From NCBI GenBank assembly GCA_905221145.1, contig CAJNCA010000001.1, forward strand, positions 434,001 through 498,000: a stretch of DNA of 64,000 nucleotides, written 5' to 3'. Below, one piece after another: positions 8,687 to 18,517 of the stretch. The first letter of the stretch is position 1, and each line of letters opens with the position of its first letter. The notes under the pieces were generated by a model, which ran no database searches, was not told the DNA's origin, and saw only the letters and a list, made by a program, of their open reading frames with translations. The DNA is from a bacterium (GTDB lineage: Bacteria > Bacillota > Bacilli > Lactobacillales > Streptococcaceae). Position numbers and translations under genes: made by a program.

Positions 8687-9091
8687 ATGGAAGCAACTAA
8701 TCAAAAATCCCAGTGCCAACTACTCTGGGCTAGAAACAAATACCTCGTGTTGAGCCATTCCAGCAATATTTACAATGAGATTCGTCAGTATCTCAAGCAA
8801 GAAGTGGTGGAAGTGAGTCAGGTTCAAGAGATGATTGACCGTGCCTGCCAGATTCCAGAGCATAGGGGTCAGGTTTGCAATGCTTTTCAGCATATTTGGG
8901 GATATTTCAAGAAGAAAGCAACGGAGACTGAACGCAAGGATTATATGCTCTTGCTGGATTGTTACCGCTTCGGTCAGGCTTCCAAGGAAGATGTAATCGC
9001 TAAGACTCGAGACTTGCTTAAACGCTATCCAAATACCTACTTGCAGCATTCGACTTTACTGAAAGGAGACTCCCATGAGACTTTGGCATGA
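8687..9091 (+). CDS. YbgA-like DUF1722 family protein
   Basis: A 134-aa protein with an AAGGAG ribosome site. The pattern LWARNKYLVLSHS near the N-terminus, then a helical middle with FQHIWGYFKKK, and a YRFGQ ... RYPNTYLQHSTLL end match the YbgA/DUF1722 family as I know it. This domain is often found alone or fused to DUF523, and its function is not established. The 3' end overlaps the next gene by 17 bases, so the pair is translationally linked. In the neighbour the family is related to pyrimidine-dimer glycosylases, and a role in DNA damage is an inference only. Confidence 0.75.
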   Translation: MEATNQKSQCQLLWARNKYLVLSHSSNIYNEIRQYLKQEVVEVSQVQEMIDRACQIPEHRGQVCNAFQHIWGYFKKKATETERKDYMLLLDCYRFGQASKEDVIAKTRDLLKRYPNTYLQHSTLLKGDSHETLA

Positions 9092-9437
9092 GGCTTTGAT
9101 TCCACAACTTCCACGTCCTCAACTTTTGGGGCAACATCGAGAGTGTTGTGCCCTACGTGGCAATGGCTGGGGCAGAAAGCATGCGACGGTTGACTATGTC
9201 TTTACCCACTCGCCCTATCGTCTCTATGCCTATCATCGCTTGATCATGGAGGAGATGGCTGATCGTGGCTACAATGTCAGTCCAGAGTGGCTGGACAAGA
9301 ACTACCGTGGCAAGACCTGCCCTCCTTATCAAGATTTGGTAGAGGAGAAGTTGACTAGCCCTATATATAGCGAACATGACGACGCCTACTATGAGGAGTG
9401 TTTAGATAATCTCCGAGAGAAGGGGATAGAGTTATAG
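9075..9437 (+). CDS. TIGR02328 / Pyr_excise-like protein (pyrimidine-dimer glycosylase-related)
   Basis: A 120-aa protein starting MRLWHEALIPQLPRPQLLGQ, followed by HRECCALRGNGWGRKHATVDY. This is the signature of the TIGR02328 group, distantly related to T4 endonuclease V (DenV) pyrimidine-dimer DNA glycosylases. The N-terminal position-2 residue and RECCALRG block would be the likely active region. The start at 9075 is preceded by GAAAGGAG inside the end of the DUF1722 gene, giving a 17-base overlap. A terminator follows at 9535. DNA repair is plausible from the family but has not been shown for this subgroup. Confidence 0.75.
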   Translation: MRLWHEALIPQLPRPQLLGQHRECCALRGNGWGRKHATVDYVFTHSPYRLYAYHRLIMEEMADRGYNVSPEWLDKNYRGKTCPPYQDLVEEKLTSPIYSEHDDAYYEECLDNLREKGIEL

Positions 9438-9534
9438 TCTTTTCTAATAACAAGCCATAGTCACTTATAAGAATTACTAATAACGAGTTTGAGTATTCTA
9501 ACTGGGATACAGCTATAAAACAAGCTATACAAAG

Positions 9535-9568
9535 GATTTGAGGCATGTGTCTCAAGTCTTTTTCTTTT
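9535..9568 (+). terminator. Rho-independent terminator
   Basis: GATTTGAG (9535-9542) pairs with CTCAAGTC (9551-9558) with one G-T pair, followed by TTTTTCTTTT. It ends the DUF1722/TIGR02328 transcript just before the metE control region. Confidence 0.7.
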
Positions 9569-9582
9569 GTCTAAAACAGAGG

Positions 9583-9599
9583 TATAGTTTCAAACTATA
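9583..9599. promoter_or_regulatory. MET-box: perfect 17-bp palindrome, MetR/MtaR-type operator of metE
   Basis: TATAGTTTCAAACTATA is a perfect palindrome with a single central base. It matches the streptococcal MET-box bound by LysR-type methionine regulators (MetR/MtaR/CmhR). It is 83 bases before the metE start. Activation of metE-metF when methionine is scarce is the expected effect. Confidence 0.85.
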
Positions 9600-9681
9600 T
9601 CAAAGCCTAATTTTTTACAATTATACAGATGATTTCTTTTCTGTTAAGATAGTTTCAACAACAAATTTTGGAGGACACATC

Positions 9682-11931
9682 ATGTCAACTACAATCATCG
9701 GTTTCCCTCGTTTGGGCGAATTCCGCGAATTAAAATTTACAACTGAAAAATACTTTAGAAAAGAAATCTCAGAAGAAGAACTCTTGGCAGCAGCAAAAGA
9801 ATTGCGCGCTAAACACTGGAACATCGTCAAAGAAAAAGGTATCACTGAAATCCCATCAAATGACTTTTCTCACTATGACAATTTCCTAGATGCAGCTTTC
9901 CTTTTCAACGTGGTACCTGCTTCAGTTCAAAACTTGGACTTGTCTGACCTTGAGCGCTACTTTGCTTTGGGTCGTGGATACCAAGGAGAAAAAGGGGATG
10001 TTCGCGCCCTTCCAATGAAGAAATGGTTCAACACCAACTACCACTACATCGTTCCTAAATTTGAAAAAGATACTCAAGTTAAACTTGCAGGTCACAAGAT
10101 TTTCGATGAATTCCAAGAAGCCAAAGAACTTGGATTGAACACTCGTCCTGTTCTTGTAGGTCCATTCACTTTCCTTCAATTGTCAGACTTTGAAGAAGGT
10201 GTGAAAGCAGAAGACTTCGTAGACAGCTTAGTAGCTGCTTACCAAGAAGTTTTTGCTAAATTGGCTGAACTTGGTGCGACTCGCATCCAACTCGACGAAG
10301 CGGCTCTTGTAAAAGACTTGACTGCTGAAGAAAAATCTCTCTTCTTGAACCTCTACAACAAACTTTTGGCTGACAAAAAAGGTCTTGAAGTCTTGCTTCA
10401 AACTTACTTCGGAGACGTTCGTGACGTTTACGCTGATCTTGTAAACTTGCCAGTTGATGCGATTGGTCTTGATTTCGTTGAAGGTAAGAAAACTCTTGAA
10501 TTGGTTAAAGGTGGCTTCCCAGCTGACAAGACTCTCTATGCAGGTATTGTCAATGGTAAAAACATCTGGCGTAACAACTACGAAAAGAGCTTGGCTGTTC
10601 TTGAGCAAATTCCAGCTGAAAACATTGTCTTGACAAGTTCATGCTCACTTCTTCATGTGCCATTTACAACTGCTAATGAAGAATTTGAACCAGCTATCTT
10701 GAACCACTTTGCCTTTGCAGTTGAAAAATTGGATGAGATTCGTGATTTGGATGCTATCCGCAATGGTCAAGGTGCAGAAGCTCTTGCAGCTAACAAAGAA
10801 CTCTTTGCGACTGAACGTGTTGGTGAAAATGAAGAACTTCGTGCGCGTATCGCTGGTTTGACAGACGCAGACTACACTCGTTTGCCAGCCTTTGCAGAAC
10901 GTGAAGCCATCCAAGAAGAAGCTTTCAAACTTCCAGCTCTTCCAACAACAACTATCGGTTCATTCCCTCAAACAAAAGAAGTTCGTGCTAAACGTTTGGC
11001 TTACCGTAAAGGTGAATTGTCTCAAGAAGAGTACGATGCTTTCCTTGCTGAAACGATCGATGAATGGATCAAATGGCAAGAAGACATCGACTTTGATGTC
11101 CTTGTTCACGGTGAATTTGAGCGTAATGACATGGTTGAGTACTTCGGCCAAAACTTGTCAGGTTACCTCTTCTCTAAAAATGGTTGGGTACAGTCATACG
11201 GTATGCGTGGGGTTAAACCACCAATCATCTGGGGTGATGTCACTCGTCTTAACCCTATCACTGTTAAATGGTCTAGCTATGCACAAAGCCGTACAAACAA
11301 ACCTGTTAAGGGTATGTTGACTGGACCTGTTACCATCCTCAACTGGTCATTCCCACGTGAAGATATCTCTATCAAGGATTCTACTCTTCAAATCGCCCTT
11401 GCTATCAAGGATGAAGTGCTTGACCTTGAAGCTGCAGGCGTGAAAATCATCCAAATCGATGAGGCTGCTCTTCGTGAGAAATTGCCACTTCGTCGTAGCG
11501 ACTGGTACGAAGACTACCTTGACTGGGCTATTCCAGCCTTCCGCTTGGTACACTCAACAGTAGCGCCAGATACACAAATCCACACTCACATGTGTTACTC
11601 AGAATTTACAGATATCATCCCAGCTATCGATAACTTGGATGCGGACGTTATCTCATTTGAGGCTAGCCGTTCAAACCTTGAAATCTTGGACGAACTCAAA
11701 GCGAAAAACTTCCAAACAGAAGTGGGACCTGGGGTTTACGATATCCACTCACCTCGTGTGCCAAATGAAGGCGAAATCGACCACACTATCGAAGCCATCC
11801 TTGCTAAAGTGCCAAGCAAGAAAGTTTGGATCAACCCTGACTGTGGTTTGAAAACACGTGGTATTCCAGAAACAAAAGAAAGCTTGATCCGCCTTGTTGA
11901 AGCAGCTAAAGCTGCGCGTGAGAAATTGTAA
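9682..11931 (+). CDS. metE: Cobalamin-independent methionine synthase
   Basis: MetE (5-methyltetrahydropteroyltriglutamate-homocysteine methyltransferase) makes methionine from homocysteine without B12, in the cytoplasm. The 749 aa comprise two (beta/alpha)8 barrels, as in the family. The N-terminal barrel starts [17 protein letters not shown]. The C-terminal barrel repeats [14 protein letters not shown] and carries the zinc ligands His636 and Cys638 in HTHMC, Glu in ISFEASR and Cys721 in NPDCGLKTR. The start at 9682 has GGAGGA 7 bases upstream; a longer in-frame extension from 9538 runs through the promoter and MET-box and is not coding. metF follows 101 bases later and supplies the methyl donor, so the two form a methionine operon. 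Confidence 0.98.
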   Translation: MSTTIIGFPRLGEFRELKFTTEKYFRKEISEEELLAAAKELRAKHWNIVKEKGITEIPSNDFSHYDNFLDAAFLFNVVPASVQNLDLSDLERYFALGRGYQGEKGDVRALPMKKWFNTNYHYIVPKFEKDTQVKLAGHKIFDEFQEAKELGLNTRPVLVGPFTFLQLSDFEEGVKAEDFVDSLVAAYQEVFAKLAELGATRIQLDEAALVKDLTAEEKSLFLNLYNKLLADKKGLEVLLQTYFGDVRDVYADLVNLPVDAIGLDFVEGKKTLELVKGGFPADKTLYAGIVNGKNIWRNNYEKSLAVLEQIPAENIVLTSSCSLLHVPFTTANEEFEPAILNHFAFAVEKLDEIRDLDAIRNGQGAEALAANKELFATERVGENEELRARIAGLTDADYTRLPAFAEREAIQEEAFKLPALPTTTIGSFPQTKEVRAKRLAYRKGELSQEEYDAFLAETIDEWIKWQEDIDFDVLVHGEFERNDMVEYFGQNLSGYLFSKNGWVQSYGMRGVKPPIIWGDVTRLNPITVKWSSYAQSRTNKPVKGMLTGPVTILNWSFPREDISIKDSTLQIALAIKDEVLDLEAAGVKIIQIDEAALREKLPLRRSDWYEDYLDWAIPAFRLVHSTVAPDTQIHTHMCYSEFTDIIPAIDNLDADVISFEASRSNLEILDELKAKNFQTEVGPGVYDIHSPRVPNEGEIDHTIEAILAKVPSKKVWINPDCGLKTRGIPETKESLIRLVEAAKAAREKL

Positions 11932-12032
11932 GATAAGATTTCTCTAGAAGCACTGTTTGGTCAATCTGCCTGTTTCACTCGGATTCTAAGAGTCCAGCTA
12001 ACGAAAAAAACAACTAGAAAAGGATAATGACT

Positions 12033-12899
12033 ATGTCACGCCAAACACCGTCACTCTCATTTGAAGTGTTCCCTCCAAACCCAGCAGTGGGTAATGATAA
12101 AATTATTTCTGCTCTTCAAGATATGCAGGAGTTGGCTCCCCACTTTATCAGTGTGACTGCCAGCAATAATAAATTTAATATCAAGGAAACGACGGTGCGT
12201 TTGGCTGACTTTATCCAAAATGACTTGGCGATTCCGACTATTGCTCACTTGCCAGCCATCTATTTGACTAAGGACAAGGTTGCTGAAACCATTGCCGACT
12301 TAGACAAGGTTGGGGTACAGAAAATCTTGGCCTTGCGTGGGGATATTATTCCAGATGTGGAGCCACAGAAGGATTTCCGCTATGCAACCGACTTGATTGA
12401 GTTCATCAAGGAACAAGCCCCTCACTTTGATATTGTTGGTGCTTGTTATCCAGAAGGTCATCCAGATTCACCAAATCAGATTTCAGATATTCAAAATCTT
12501 AAGAAGAAAGTGGATGCAGGTTGTTCGAGTCTTGTAACTCAGCTTTTCTTTGACAATGAGCGCTTCTATGATTTCCAAGACAAGTGTATCTTGGCTGGGA
12601 TTGATGTTCCTATTCATGCAGGGATTATGCCAATTCTGAATCGAAATCAGGCTCTCCGCCTCTTGAAGACTTGTGAGAATATCCATCTTCCACGCAAATT
12701 TAAAGCCATCTTAGACAAGTATGAGCATGACCCTGAGTCGCTCAGAGCAGCAGGACTTGCCTATGCAGTGGACCAAATTGTGGACTTGGTAACTCAGGAT
12801 GTCGCAGGTGTGCATCTCTACACTATGAACAATGCGGATACAGCAAAATACATCCACCAAGCAACTCATGCCTTGTTTAATCATCAGTCTCTAGGATAA
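12033..12899 (+). CDS. metF: Methylenetetrahydrofolate reductase
   Basis: MetF reduces 5,10-methylene-THF to 5-methyl-THF with a flavin cofactor, feeding MetE. The 288-aa protein begins SRQTPSLSFEVFPPNP, containing the FEVFPP motif typical of the MTHFR barrel, with LRGD (RGDI) and CYPEGHP motifs further on. Two ATGs, 12027 and 12033, are possible; AAGGA ends three bases before the first but nine before the second, so 12033 is preferred. A terminator follows directly, ending the metEF operon. Confidence 0.95.
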   Translation: MSRQTPSLSFEVFPPNPAVGNDKIISALQDMQELAPHFISVTASNNKFNIKETTVRLADFIQNDLAIPTIAHLPAIYLTKDKVAETIADLDKVGVQKILALRGDIIPDVEPQKDFRYATDLIEFIKEQAPHFDIVGACYPEGHPDSPNQISDIQNLKKKVDAGCSSLVTQLFFDNERFYDFQDKCILAGIDVPIHAGIMPILNRNQALRLLKTCENIHLPRKFKAILDKYEHDPESLRAAGLAYAVDQIVDLVTQDVAGVHLYTMNNADTAKYIHQATHALFNHQSLG

Positions 12900-12908
12900 T
12901 AAAAAGCA

Positions 12909-12945
12909 AACCATTCTTCTCAGGTGAGGGGAATGGTTCCTTTTT
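12909..12945 (+). terminator. Rho-independent terminator of metEF
   Basis: Stem AACCATTC (12909-12916) with GAATGGTT (12931-12938), then CCTTTTT. Confidence 0.85.
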
Positions 12946-12977
12946 AATGGTAAAGACCGCACTTTTTAAGAAAAATA

Positions 12978-12986
12978 TGATAAAAT
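12978..12986 (+). promoter_or_regulatory. Extended -10 promoter for the pnp leader
   Basis: TGATAAAAT is an extended -10 element without a clear -35 at the usual distance. If used, it gives a 5' untranslated leader of about 355 bases for pnp. Confidence 0.45.
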
Positions 12987-12994
12987 AGACTCTG

Positions 12995-13348
12995 TACGTA
13001 CTTGATACAAAGATGAGGGTATTAAAAAATACAATGCATTTAAACTGTAAGGTTTAGCGACACGAACGAGTCAAATCGATGTTATTTGACGAGAGAGTTA
13101 GTAAAGCATTTAGCTAATTGCCTGATAGCGATTAGCGTGAAAGGATTAGATGCTTTAGTATCAAACCTTTCTAATGATTTGTATCTTGAGAATTGAACAC
13201 GCCTACAACTCTTTGGAAAAAGATAAATCTGCCTAGGAGCAGTCGCTCCGTCGTTCGATTTCCTATTTTCCTTTGAGTTGCTTAACGGCTTAGTATCTTG
13301 ATTTTTGTAGGCAAGGCGTATAATTTCATCAATCCAAAGGGGATTAAA
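12995..13348 (+). promoter_or_regulatory. Long structured 5' leader of pnp
   Basis: No open reading frame of note lies in this 350-base gap, but pairing is abundant. GCCTACAA (13201-13208) is exactly complementary to TTGTAGGC (13305-13312) and would close a domain of about 100 bases. Inside it, GGAGC-agtc-GCTCC (13236-13249) forms a compact hairpin. Upstream, AAAGCAT near 13096 can pair with ATGCTTT near 13150. TTAGTATC occurs twice (about 13155 and 13290). PNPase commonly controls its own mRNA through leader structure processed by RNase III, so autoregulation is the likely role. A small RNA released from the leader is also possible. Confidence 0.5.
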
Positions 13349-15562
13349 ATGACAAAACAAGTGTTTCAAACGACTTTTGCGGGTCGTGAGTTAATTGTAG
13401 AGACTGGTCAGGTTGCTAAGCAAGCAAATGGTGCAGTTGTCGTGCGTTACGGTGAGTCAACTGTCTTGACTGCTGCCGTTATGTCTAAGAAAATGGCAAC
13501 TGGGGATTTCTTCCCACTTCAAGTCAACTATGAAGAAAAAATGTATGCGGCTGGGAAGTTTCCTGGTGGCTTTATGAAACGTGAAGGACGCCCTTCAACA
13601 GATGCGACTTTGACAGCGCGTTTGATTGACCGTCCAATCCGTCCTATGTTTGCGGAAGGTTTCCGTAATGAAGTGCAAGTGATTAACACCGTGCTTTCTT
13701 ATGATGAAAATGCTTCTGCACCAATGGCAGCTATGTTTGGTTCATCCTTGGCACTTTCTATCTCAGATATTCCATTTGACGGACCAATCGCTGGGGTACA
13801 AGTGGGCTATGTAGATGGCCAAATCATCATCAATCCAAGTCAAGAACAAGCGGAGCGTTCGCTTCTTGAATTGACAGTAGCTGGTACCAAACACGCTATC
13901 AACATGGTAGAGTCTGGTGCAAAAGAATTGTCAGAAGAAATTATGTTGGAAGCCCTTCTCAAAGGGCATGAAGCAGTCAAAGAATTGATTGCATTCCAAG
14001 AAGAAATCGTTGCGGCAGTCGGTAAAGAAAAAGCAGAAGTGGAATTGCTTCATGTAGATGCGGAATTGCAGGCTGAAATCATCGCAGCCTACAACAGCGA
14101 CCTCCAAAAAGCGGTTCAAGTAGAAGAAAAATTGGCTCGTGAAGCTGCAACTCAAGCAGTTAAAGACCAAGTGACTGCTGTGTATGAAGAAAAATATGCA
14201 GACCACGAAGAATTTGACCGCATCATGCGTGATGTGGCTGAAATCTTGGAACAAATGGAACATGCTGAAGTGCGCCGCTTGATTACAGAAGACAAGGTTC
14301 GTCCTGATGGTCGTAAGGTCGATGAAATCCGTCCTTTGGATGCGGTTGTTGACTTCCTTCCTCGTGTACACGGTTCTGGTCTCTTCACTCGTGGCCAAAC
14401 TCAGGCCCTTTCTGTCTTGACCTTGGCTCCAATGGGTGAAACTCAAATCATCGATGGATTGGATCCAGAGTACAAGAAACGCTTTATGCACCACTATAAC
14501 TTCCCTCAATACTCTGTAGGGGAAACTGGTCGTTATGGTGCGCCAGGTCGTCGTGAAATTGGTCACGGTGCTCTCGGTGAGCGTGCCCTTGCTCAAGTTT
14601 TGCCAAGTTTAGAAGAATTCCCATATGCGATCCGCTTGGTAGCAGAGGTCTTGGAATCAAACGGTTCTTCCTCTCAAGCTTCTATCTGTGCGGGAACTCT
14701 TGCCCTTATGGCTGGTGGTGTGCCAATCAAGGCGCCAGTAGCTGGTATTGCTATGGGTCTTATCTCAGATGGAAATAACTACACAGTATTGACAGATATC
14801 CAAGGTTTGGAAGACCACTTTGGAGATATGGATTTCAAGGTTGCAGGTACTCGAGACGGGATTACAGCCCTTCAGATGGATATCAAGATTCAAGGAATTA
14901 CTGCAGAAATCTTGACTGAGGCTCTTGCTCAAGCCAAGAAAGCGCGTTTTGAAATCCTTGATGTGATTGAAGCAACCATTCCAGAAGTTCGTCCAGAATT
15001 GGCTCCAACTGCACCGAAAATTGATACCATCAAGATTGATGTCGACAAGATCAAGATTGTCATCGGTAAGGGTGGAGAAACCATCGACAAGATTATCGCC
15101 GAAACAGGCGTTAAGATTGATATCGACGAAGAAGGAAATGTGTCTATCTACTCTAGCGACCAAGATGCCATCAACCGTGCCAAAGAAATCATTGCTGGTT
15201 TGGTTCGTGAGGCTAAGGTGGATGAAGTTTACCGTGCCAAAGTCGTTCGTATCGAGAAATTTGGTGCCTTTGTCAACCTCTTTGACAAGACAGATGCCCT
15301 TGTTCATATCTCTGAGATGGCTTGGACGCGTACCAATAATGTCGAAGACTTGGTAGCAATCGGGGATGAAGTTGATGTTAAGGTAATCAAGATTGATGAA
15401 AAAGGACGTGTGGATGCTTCTATGAAGGCTCTTCTTCCTCGTCCTCCAAAACCTGAACGTGATGAAAAAGGTGAAAAATCAGAGCGTCCTCACCGCCCAC
15501 GTCATCACAAGGATCACAAACCTAAGAAAGAATTTACAGAAACACCAAAAGATTCAGAATAA
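13349..15562 (+). CDS. pnp: Polyribonucleotide nucleotidyltransferase (PNPase)
   Basis: PNPase degrades RNA 3' to 5' using phosphate and takes part in mRNA turnover and small-RNA metabolism. The 737 aa contain two RNase PH-like cores joined by a helical domain (about 210-310). A KH domain follows ([15 protein letters not shown] at about 570), then an S1 domain (about 623-693, [14 protein letters not shown]), and a basic His/Pro/Lys-rich tail. The start at 13349 has AAAGGGG upstream; a longer in-frame start at 13298 has no ribosome site and overlaps the leader pairing. cysE follows 15 bases later with its own strong ribosome site. Confidence 0.98.
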   Translation: MTKQVFQTTFAGRELIVETGQVAKQANGAVVVRYGESTVLTAAVMSKKMATGDFFPLQVNYEEKMYAAGKFPGGFMKREGRPSTDATLTARLIDRPIRPMFAEGFRNEVQVINTVLSYDENASAPMAAMFGSSLALSISDIPFDGPIAGVQVGYVDGQIIINPSQEQAERSLLELTVAGTKHAINMVESGAKELSEEIMLEALLKGHEAVKELIAFQEEIVAAVGKEKAEVELLHVDAELQAEIIAAYNSDLQKAVQVEEKLAREAATQAVKDQVTAVYEEKYADHEEFDRIMRDVAEILEQMEHAEVRRLITEDKVRPDGRKVDEIRPLDAVVDFLPRVHGSGLFTRGQTQALSVLTLAPMGETQIIDGLDPEYKKRFMHHYNFPQYSVGETGRYGAPGRREIGHGALGERALAQVLPSLEEFPYAIRLVAEVLESNGSSSQASICAGTLALMAGGVPIKAPVAGIAMGLISDGNNYTVLTDIQGLEDHFGDMDFKVAGTRDGITALQMDIKIQGITAEILTEALAQAKKARFEILDVIEATIPEVRPELAPTAPKIDTIKIDVDKIKIVIGKGGETIDKIIAETGVKIDIDEEGNVSIYSSDQDAINRAKEIIAGLVREAKVDEVYRAKVVRIEKFGAFVNLFDKTDALVHISEMAWTRTNNVEDLVAIGDEVDVKVIKIDEKGRVDASMKALLPRPPKPERDEKGEKSERPHRPRHHKDHKPKKEFTETPKDSE

Positions 15563-15577
15563 GAAAAGGAGAAATGT

Positions 15578-16195
15578 ATGGGATGGTGGCGCGAAACCAT
15601 TGATATCGTGAAAGAAAATGATCCAGCGGCCCGCACCACTTTGGAGGTTTTGTTGACTTATCCAGGTGTCAAGGCCTTGGCGGCCCACCGTCTCTCGCAT
15701 TTTCTCTGGAAGCACGGCTTTAAGCTCTTAGCTCGTATGCACAGTCAGTTTTGGCGCTTTTGGACTCAGATTGAGATTCATCCAGGTGCTCAGATCGATT
15801 CAGGTGTCTTTATCGACCACGGTTCTGGCCTGGTAATTGGAGAGACAGCGATTGTTGAAAAAGGCGTTCTTCTCTATCACGGAGTGACTCTCGGTGGGAC
15901 TGGTAAAGATGTTGGCAAACGCCATCCGACGGTCCGAAAGGGGGCTCTCATATCAGCACATGCCCAAGTTATTGGACCGGTGGAAATCGGTGAAAATGCT
16001 AAGGTCGGTGCAGCAGCAGTAGTTGTTGCAGATGTTCCAAGTGATGTGACGGTTGTTGGTATTCCGGCCAAAATTGTCCGCCTTCATGGTAAAAAAGATG
16101 AGCCAGTCATTCACGAAGTCGAAGAAAAACGAGAGTATTATGTCAATAAACTAGAGCAGGCTAAAGAAGCCAGTCACAGATCGTCTGGGTTGTAG
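15578..16195 (+). CDS. cysE: Serine O-acetyltransferase
   Basis: CysE acetylates L-serine with acetyl-CoA, the first step of cysteine synthesis. The 205-aa protein has the N-terminal helical domain (WWRETIDIVKEND) and a left-handed beta-helix of hexapeptide repeats from about residue 65. That helix contains the family motifs GVFIDHGSGLVIGETA, the GVTLGGTGK active loop and HPTV. It ends with a charged tail. AAAAGGAG precedes the start. It lies between pnp and a GNAT gene and is close to cysS, so the cluster joins cysteine synthesis with cysteinyl-tRNA formation. Confidence 0.96.
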   Translation: MGWWRETIDIVKENDPAARTTLEVLLTYPGVKALAAHRLSHFLWKHGFKLLARMHSQFWRFWTQIEIHPGAQIDSGVFIDHGSGLVIGETAIVEKGVLLYHGVTLGGTGKDVGKRHPTVRKGALISAHAQVIGPVEIGENAKVGAAAVVVADVPSDVTVVGIPAKIVRLHGKKDEPVIHEVEEKREYYVNKLEQAKEASHRSSGL

Positions 16196-16206
16196 AGGAT
16201 ACTTAT

Positions 16207-17091
16207 ATGATTCAAGCAAGAAATAAGTTGAGCCAAGAAGAGTTATTTGAGGCGAAAAAACTAATTGACTGTTGCCAAGCCTATGATGGAACTTATCGTG
16301 ATCCCTATCTTTCTAACATGCTTAATTTTGACCCAAACATGCCCGCTTTTTTCCTTTATTATGAAAAAGGCGAACTTGTTAGTTTATTAACTGTCTATGC
16401 AGATGATCAAGATGTGGAAGTGACGATACTGGTTCATCCAGATTATCGCCGTCAGGGAATTGCGCGTGCATTGTTTACTAGTTTTGAGAGAGAAACAGCT
16501 TCTTTCTCTATTTGTTCAATCACTTTTCAGACAGAGCGTGTTTTTCTAGACCGCCATCCTGATTTTGTTAGCAACTGGGGATTGGTCGAGGATGAAGAGA
16601 CAGAAACCTGGTTAGGTAAGGATAGAAAACCTTATCCGTTAGCAAATGTTTCTAATCTTGAAGTTTTGTTAGCAGATAGTTCGTATCAGGAGCAAATTAG
16701 TCAATTAAAATTTCAGGCATTTTCAGAGGAACATGAATCGAGAGAAGTTGTGGATAGATATGTCGCCGAAGCTCTGAAGGATCCAGAAAGTCGCCTATAT
16801 ATTTTATTAAAAGACAGTCAGGTTATTGGGACTTGTACGGTAGATTTATCGACTAATACGAATTACTTCTACGGTTTAGCAATATCAGAACTTGAACGTG
16901 GGAAAGGCTATGGAAGCTACTTAGCAAAATATCTAGTCAACCAAATGATTGAGCAAAATGATAAGGAATTTCAGATTGCAGTAGAGGATAGCAACGTAGG
17001 TGCTAAACGCTTATATGAAAAAATCGGCTTTGTCAAACAGACCCAGGTGGTTTATCTGAATAAGAAAGGAGCAAGGAATTCCGAAGTGTAG
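16207..17091 (+). CDS. Tandem GNAT-domain N-acetyltransferase
   Basis: A 294-aa protein with two GNAT folds. The first shows the acetyl-CoA motif HPDYRRQGIARALF (about 78-91). The second shows AISELERGKGYGSYLAKYL (about 225-243) with the expected ending VAVEDSNVGAKRLYEKIGF, so the second copy looks catalytically complete. The substrate cannot be read from the sequence. It starts 11 bases after cysE and is probably co-transcribed with it, the common arrangement in mitis-group streptococci as I recall. The Q/R-x-x-G-x-G/A acetyl-CoA loop is present in both halves. Confidence 0.88.
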   Translation: MIQARNKLSQEELFEAKKLIDCCQAYDGTYRDPYLSNMLNFDPNMPAFFLYYEKGELVSLLTVYADDQDVEVTILVHPDYRRQGIARALFTSFERETASFSICSITFQTERVFLDRHPDFVSNWGLVEDEETETWLGKDRKPYPLANVSNLEVLLADSSYQEQISQLKFQAFSEEHESREVVDRYVAEALKDPESRLYILLKDSQVIGTCTVDLSTNTNYFYGLAISELERGKGYGSYLAKYLVNQMIEQNDKEFQIAVEDSNVGAKRLYEKIGFVKQTQVVYLNKKGARNSEV

Positions 17092-17173
17092 AGATATTCG
17101 GACTGAAATTCAATTGAACTGTCAGTGATGAAATTAACTGTTCTTGGATTTTGGCTTTCCTGACTATTATTTT

Positions 17174-18517
17174 ATGATTAAAATATATGACACCATGTCT
17201 CGTGATTTGCGAGAATTTGTCCCAATTGAGGATGATAAGGTTAGGATGTATGTCTGTGGGCCAACGGTGTACAACTATATTCACGTGGGGAATGCTCGTT
17301 CGACGGTAGCTTTTGATACCATTCGTCGTTATTTTGAGTACCGTGGGTTTGAGGTTGCCTATATTTCCAATTTCACGGATGTGGATGATAAGATTATCAA
17401 CCGTGCTAAGGAAGAAGGCATCACGCCTCAGGAGGTTGCGGACAAGTACATCGCTGCCTTTCGTGAGGATGTGACGGCCTTGGGTGTCAAACCTGCGACT
17501 CGCCATCCACGTGTAGTCGAGTTTATGGAGGGCATCATCCGCTTTGTGGAAGATTTGATTGAAAAAGGTTTTGCTTATGAGAACCAAGGAGATGTCTATT
17601 TCCGTGTGGAAAAATCCCACAACTATGCTAAATTGGCTAATAAAACCTTGGAAGATTTGGAGCTGGGTGCTTCAGGTCGTACTGATGAAGAAACAGCTCG
17701 CAAGGAAAATCCGGTAGACTTTGCTCTATGGAAATCTGCTAAACCAGGTGAGATTTCTTGGGACAGTCCTTGGGGGCCTGGTCGTCCGGGCTGGCATATC
17801 GAGTGTTCGGTCATGTCGACAGAAATTTTGGGCGATACTATTGATATCCATGGTGGTGGAGCTGATCTCGAATTTCCTCATCACACCAATGAAATTGCCC
17901 AGTCAGAAGCCAAAACAGGTAAGACTTTTGCTAACTACTGGATGCACAATGGCTTTGTCAATATCGACAATGTCAAGATGTCCAAGTCTTTGGGGAACTT
18001 TATCACCGTACACGATGCCCTCAAAACTCTTGACGGGCAAGTGCTTCGATTCTTCTTTGCGACTCAGCATTACCGTAAACCAATCAACTTTACGGAAAAA
18101 GCAGTGCGTGATGCAGAGACCAATCTCAAGTATCTGAAGAACACCTATGAGCAACCATTTTCTGGGACTGTAGATGCTCAAGAGTTACAGGACTTTAAAG
18201 ACAAGTTTGTAGCTGCTATGGATGAGGATTTCAACTCTGCTAACGGTATCACAGTAGTCTTTGAAATGGCTAAATGGATCAACTCTGGCAACTATGATGC
18301 AAGTGTTAAGGAAGCTCTTGCGGATATGTTAGAAGTCTTTGGGATTGTCTTTGTTGAGGATGTTCTAGATGCAGAGATTGAAGCTTTAATCCAAAAACGC
18401 CAAGAAGCACGTGCCAATCGTGACTTTGCTACAGCGGACCAAATCCGTGACCAATTAGCGGCTCAAGGAATTAAGCTTCTTGACACCAAGGATGGAGTGA
18501 GGTGGACACGTGATTGA
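17174..18517 (+). CDS. cysS: Cysteinyl-tRNA synthetase
   Basis: CysS is the class I enzyme that charges tRNA-Cys. The 447-aa length matches the streptococcal enzyme. The HIGH-type motif YIHVGN lies at about residues 36-41 and KMSKS at 268-272. Zinc-binding residues include Cys in MYVCGPTVYNY and ECSVMS, HHTNE. The C-terminal DALR-like helical region ends DTKDGVRWTRD. The start at 17174 (MIKIYDTMSRD) is chosen by homology; no strong ribosome site is visible, which is unusual in this window. The 3' end overlaps mrnC by 8 bases. Confidence 0.96.
   Translation: MIKIYDTMSRDLREFVPIEDDKVRMYVCGPTVYNYIHVGNARSTVAFDTIRRYFEYRGFEVAYISNFTDVDDKIINRAKEEGITPQEVADKYIAAFREDVTALGVKPATRHPRVVEFMEGIIRFVEDLIEKGFAYENQGDVYFRVEKSHNYAKLANKTLEDLELGASGRTDEETARKENPVDFALWKSAKPGEISWDSPWGPGRPGWHIECSVMSTEILGDTIDIHGGGADLEFPHHTNEIAQSEAKTGKTFANYWMHNGFVNIDNVKMSKSLGNFITVHDALKTLDGQVLRFFFATQHYRKPINFTEKAVRDAETNLKYLKNTYEQPFSGTVDAQELQDFKDKFVAAMDEDFNSANGITVVFEMAKWINSGNYDASVKEALADMLEVFGIVFVEDVLDAEIEALIQKRQEARANRDFATADQIRDQLAAQGIKLLDTKDGVRWTRD

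Noticed and set aside
9538..9681. N-terminal extension of metE
   Set aside because: It runs through the terminator and MET-box; the ATG at 9682 has a strong ribosome site and matches the family start.
13080..13330. tRNA or known riboswitch in the pnp leader
   Set aside because: No cloverleaf, T-loop or anticodon arrangement and no recognised riboswitch core could be built by eye.
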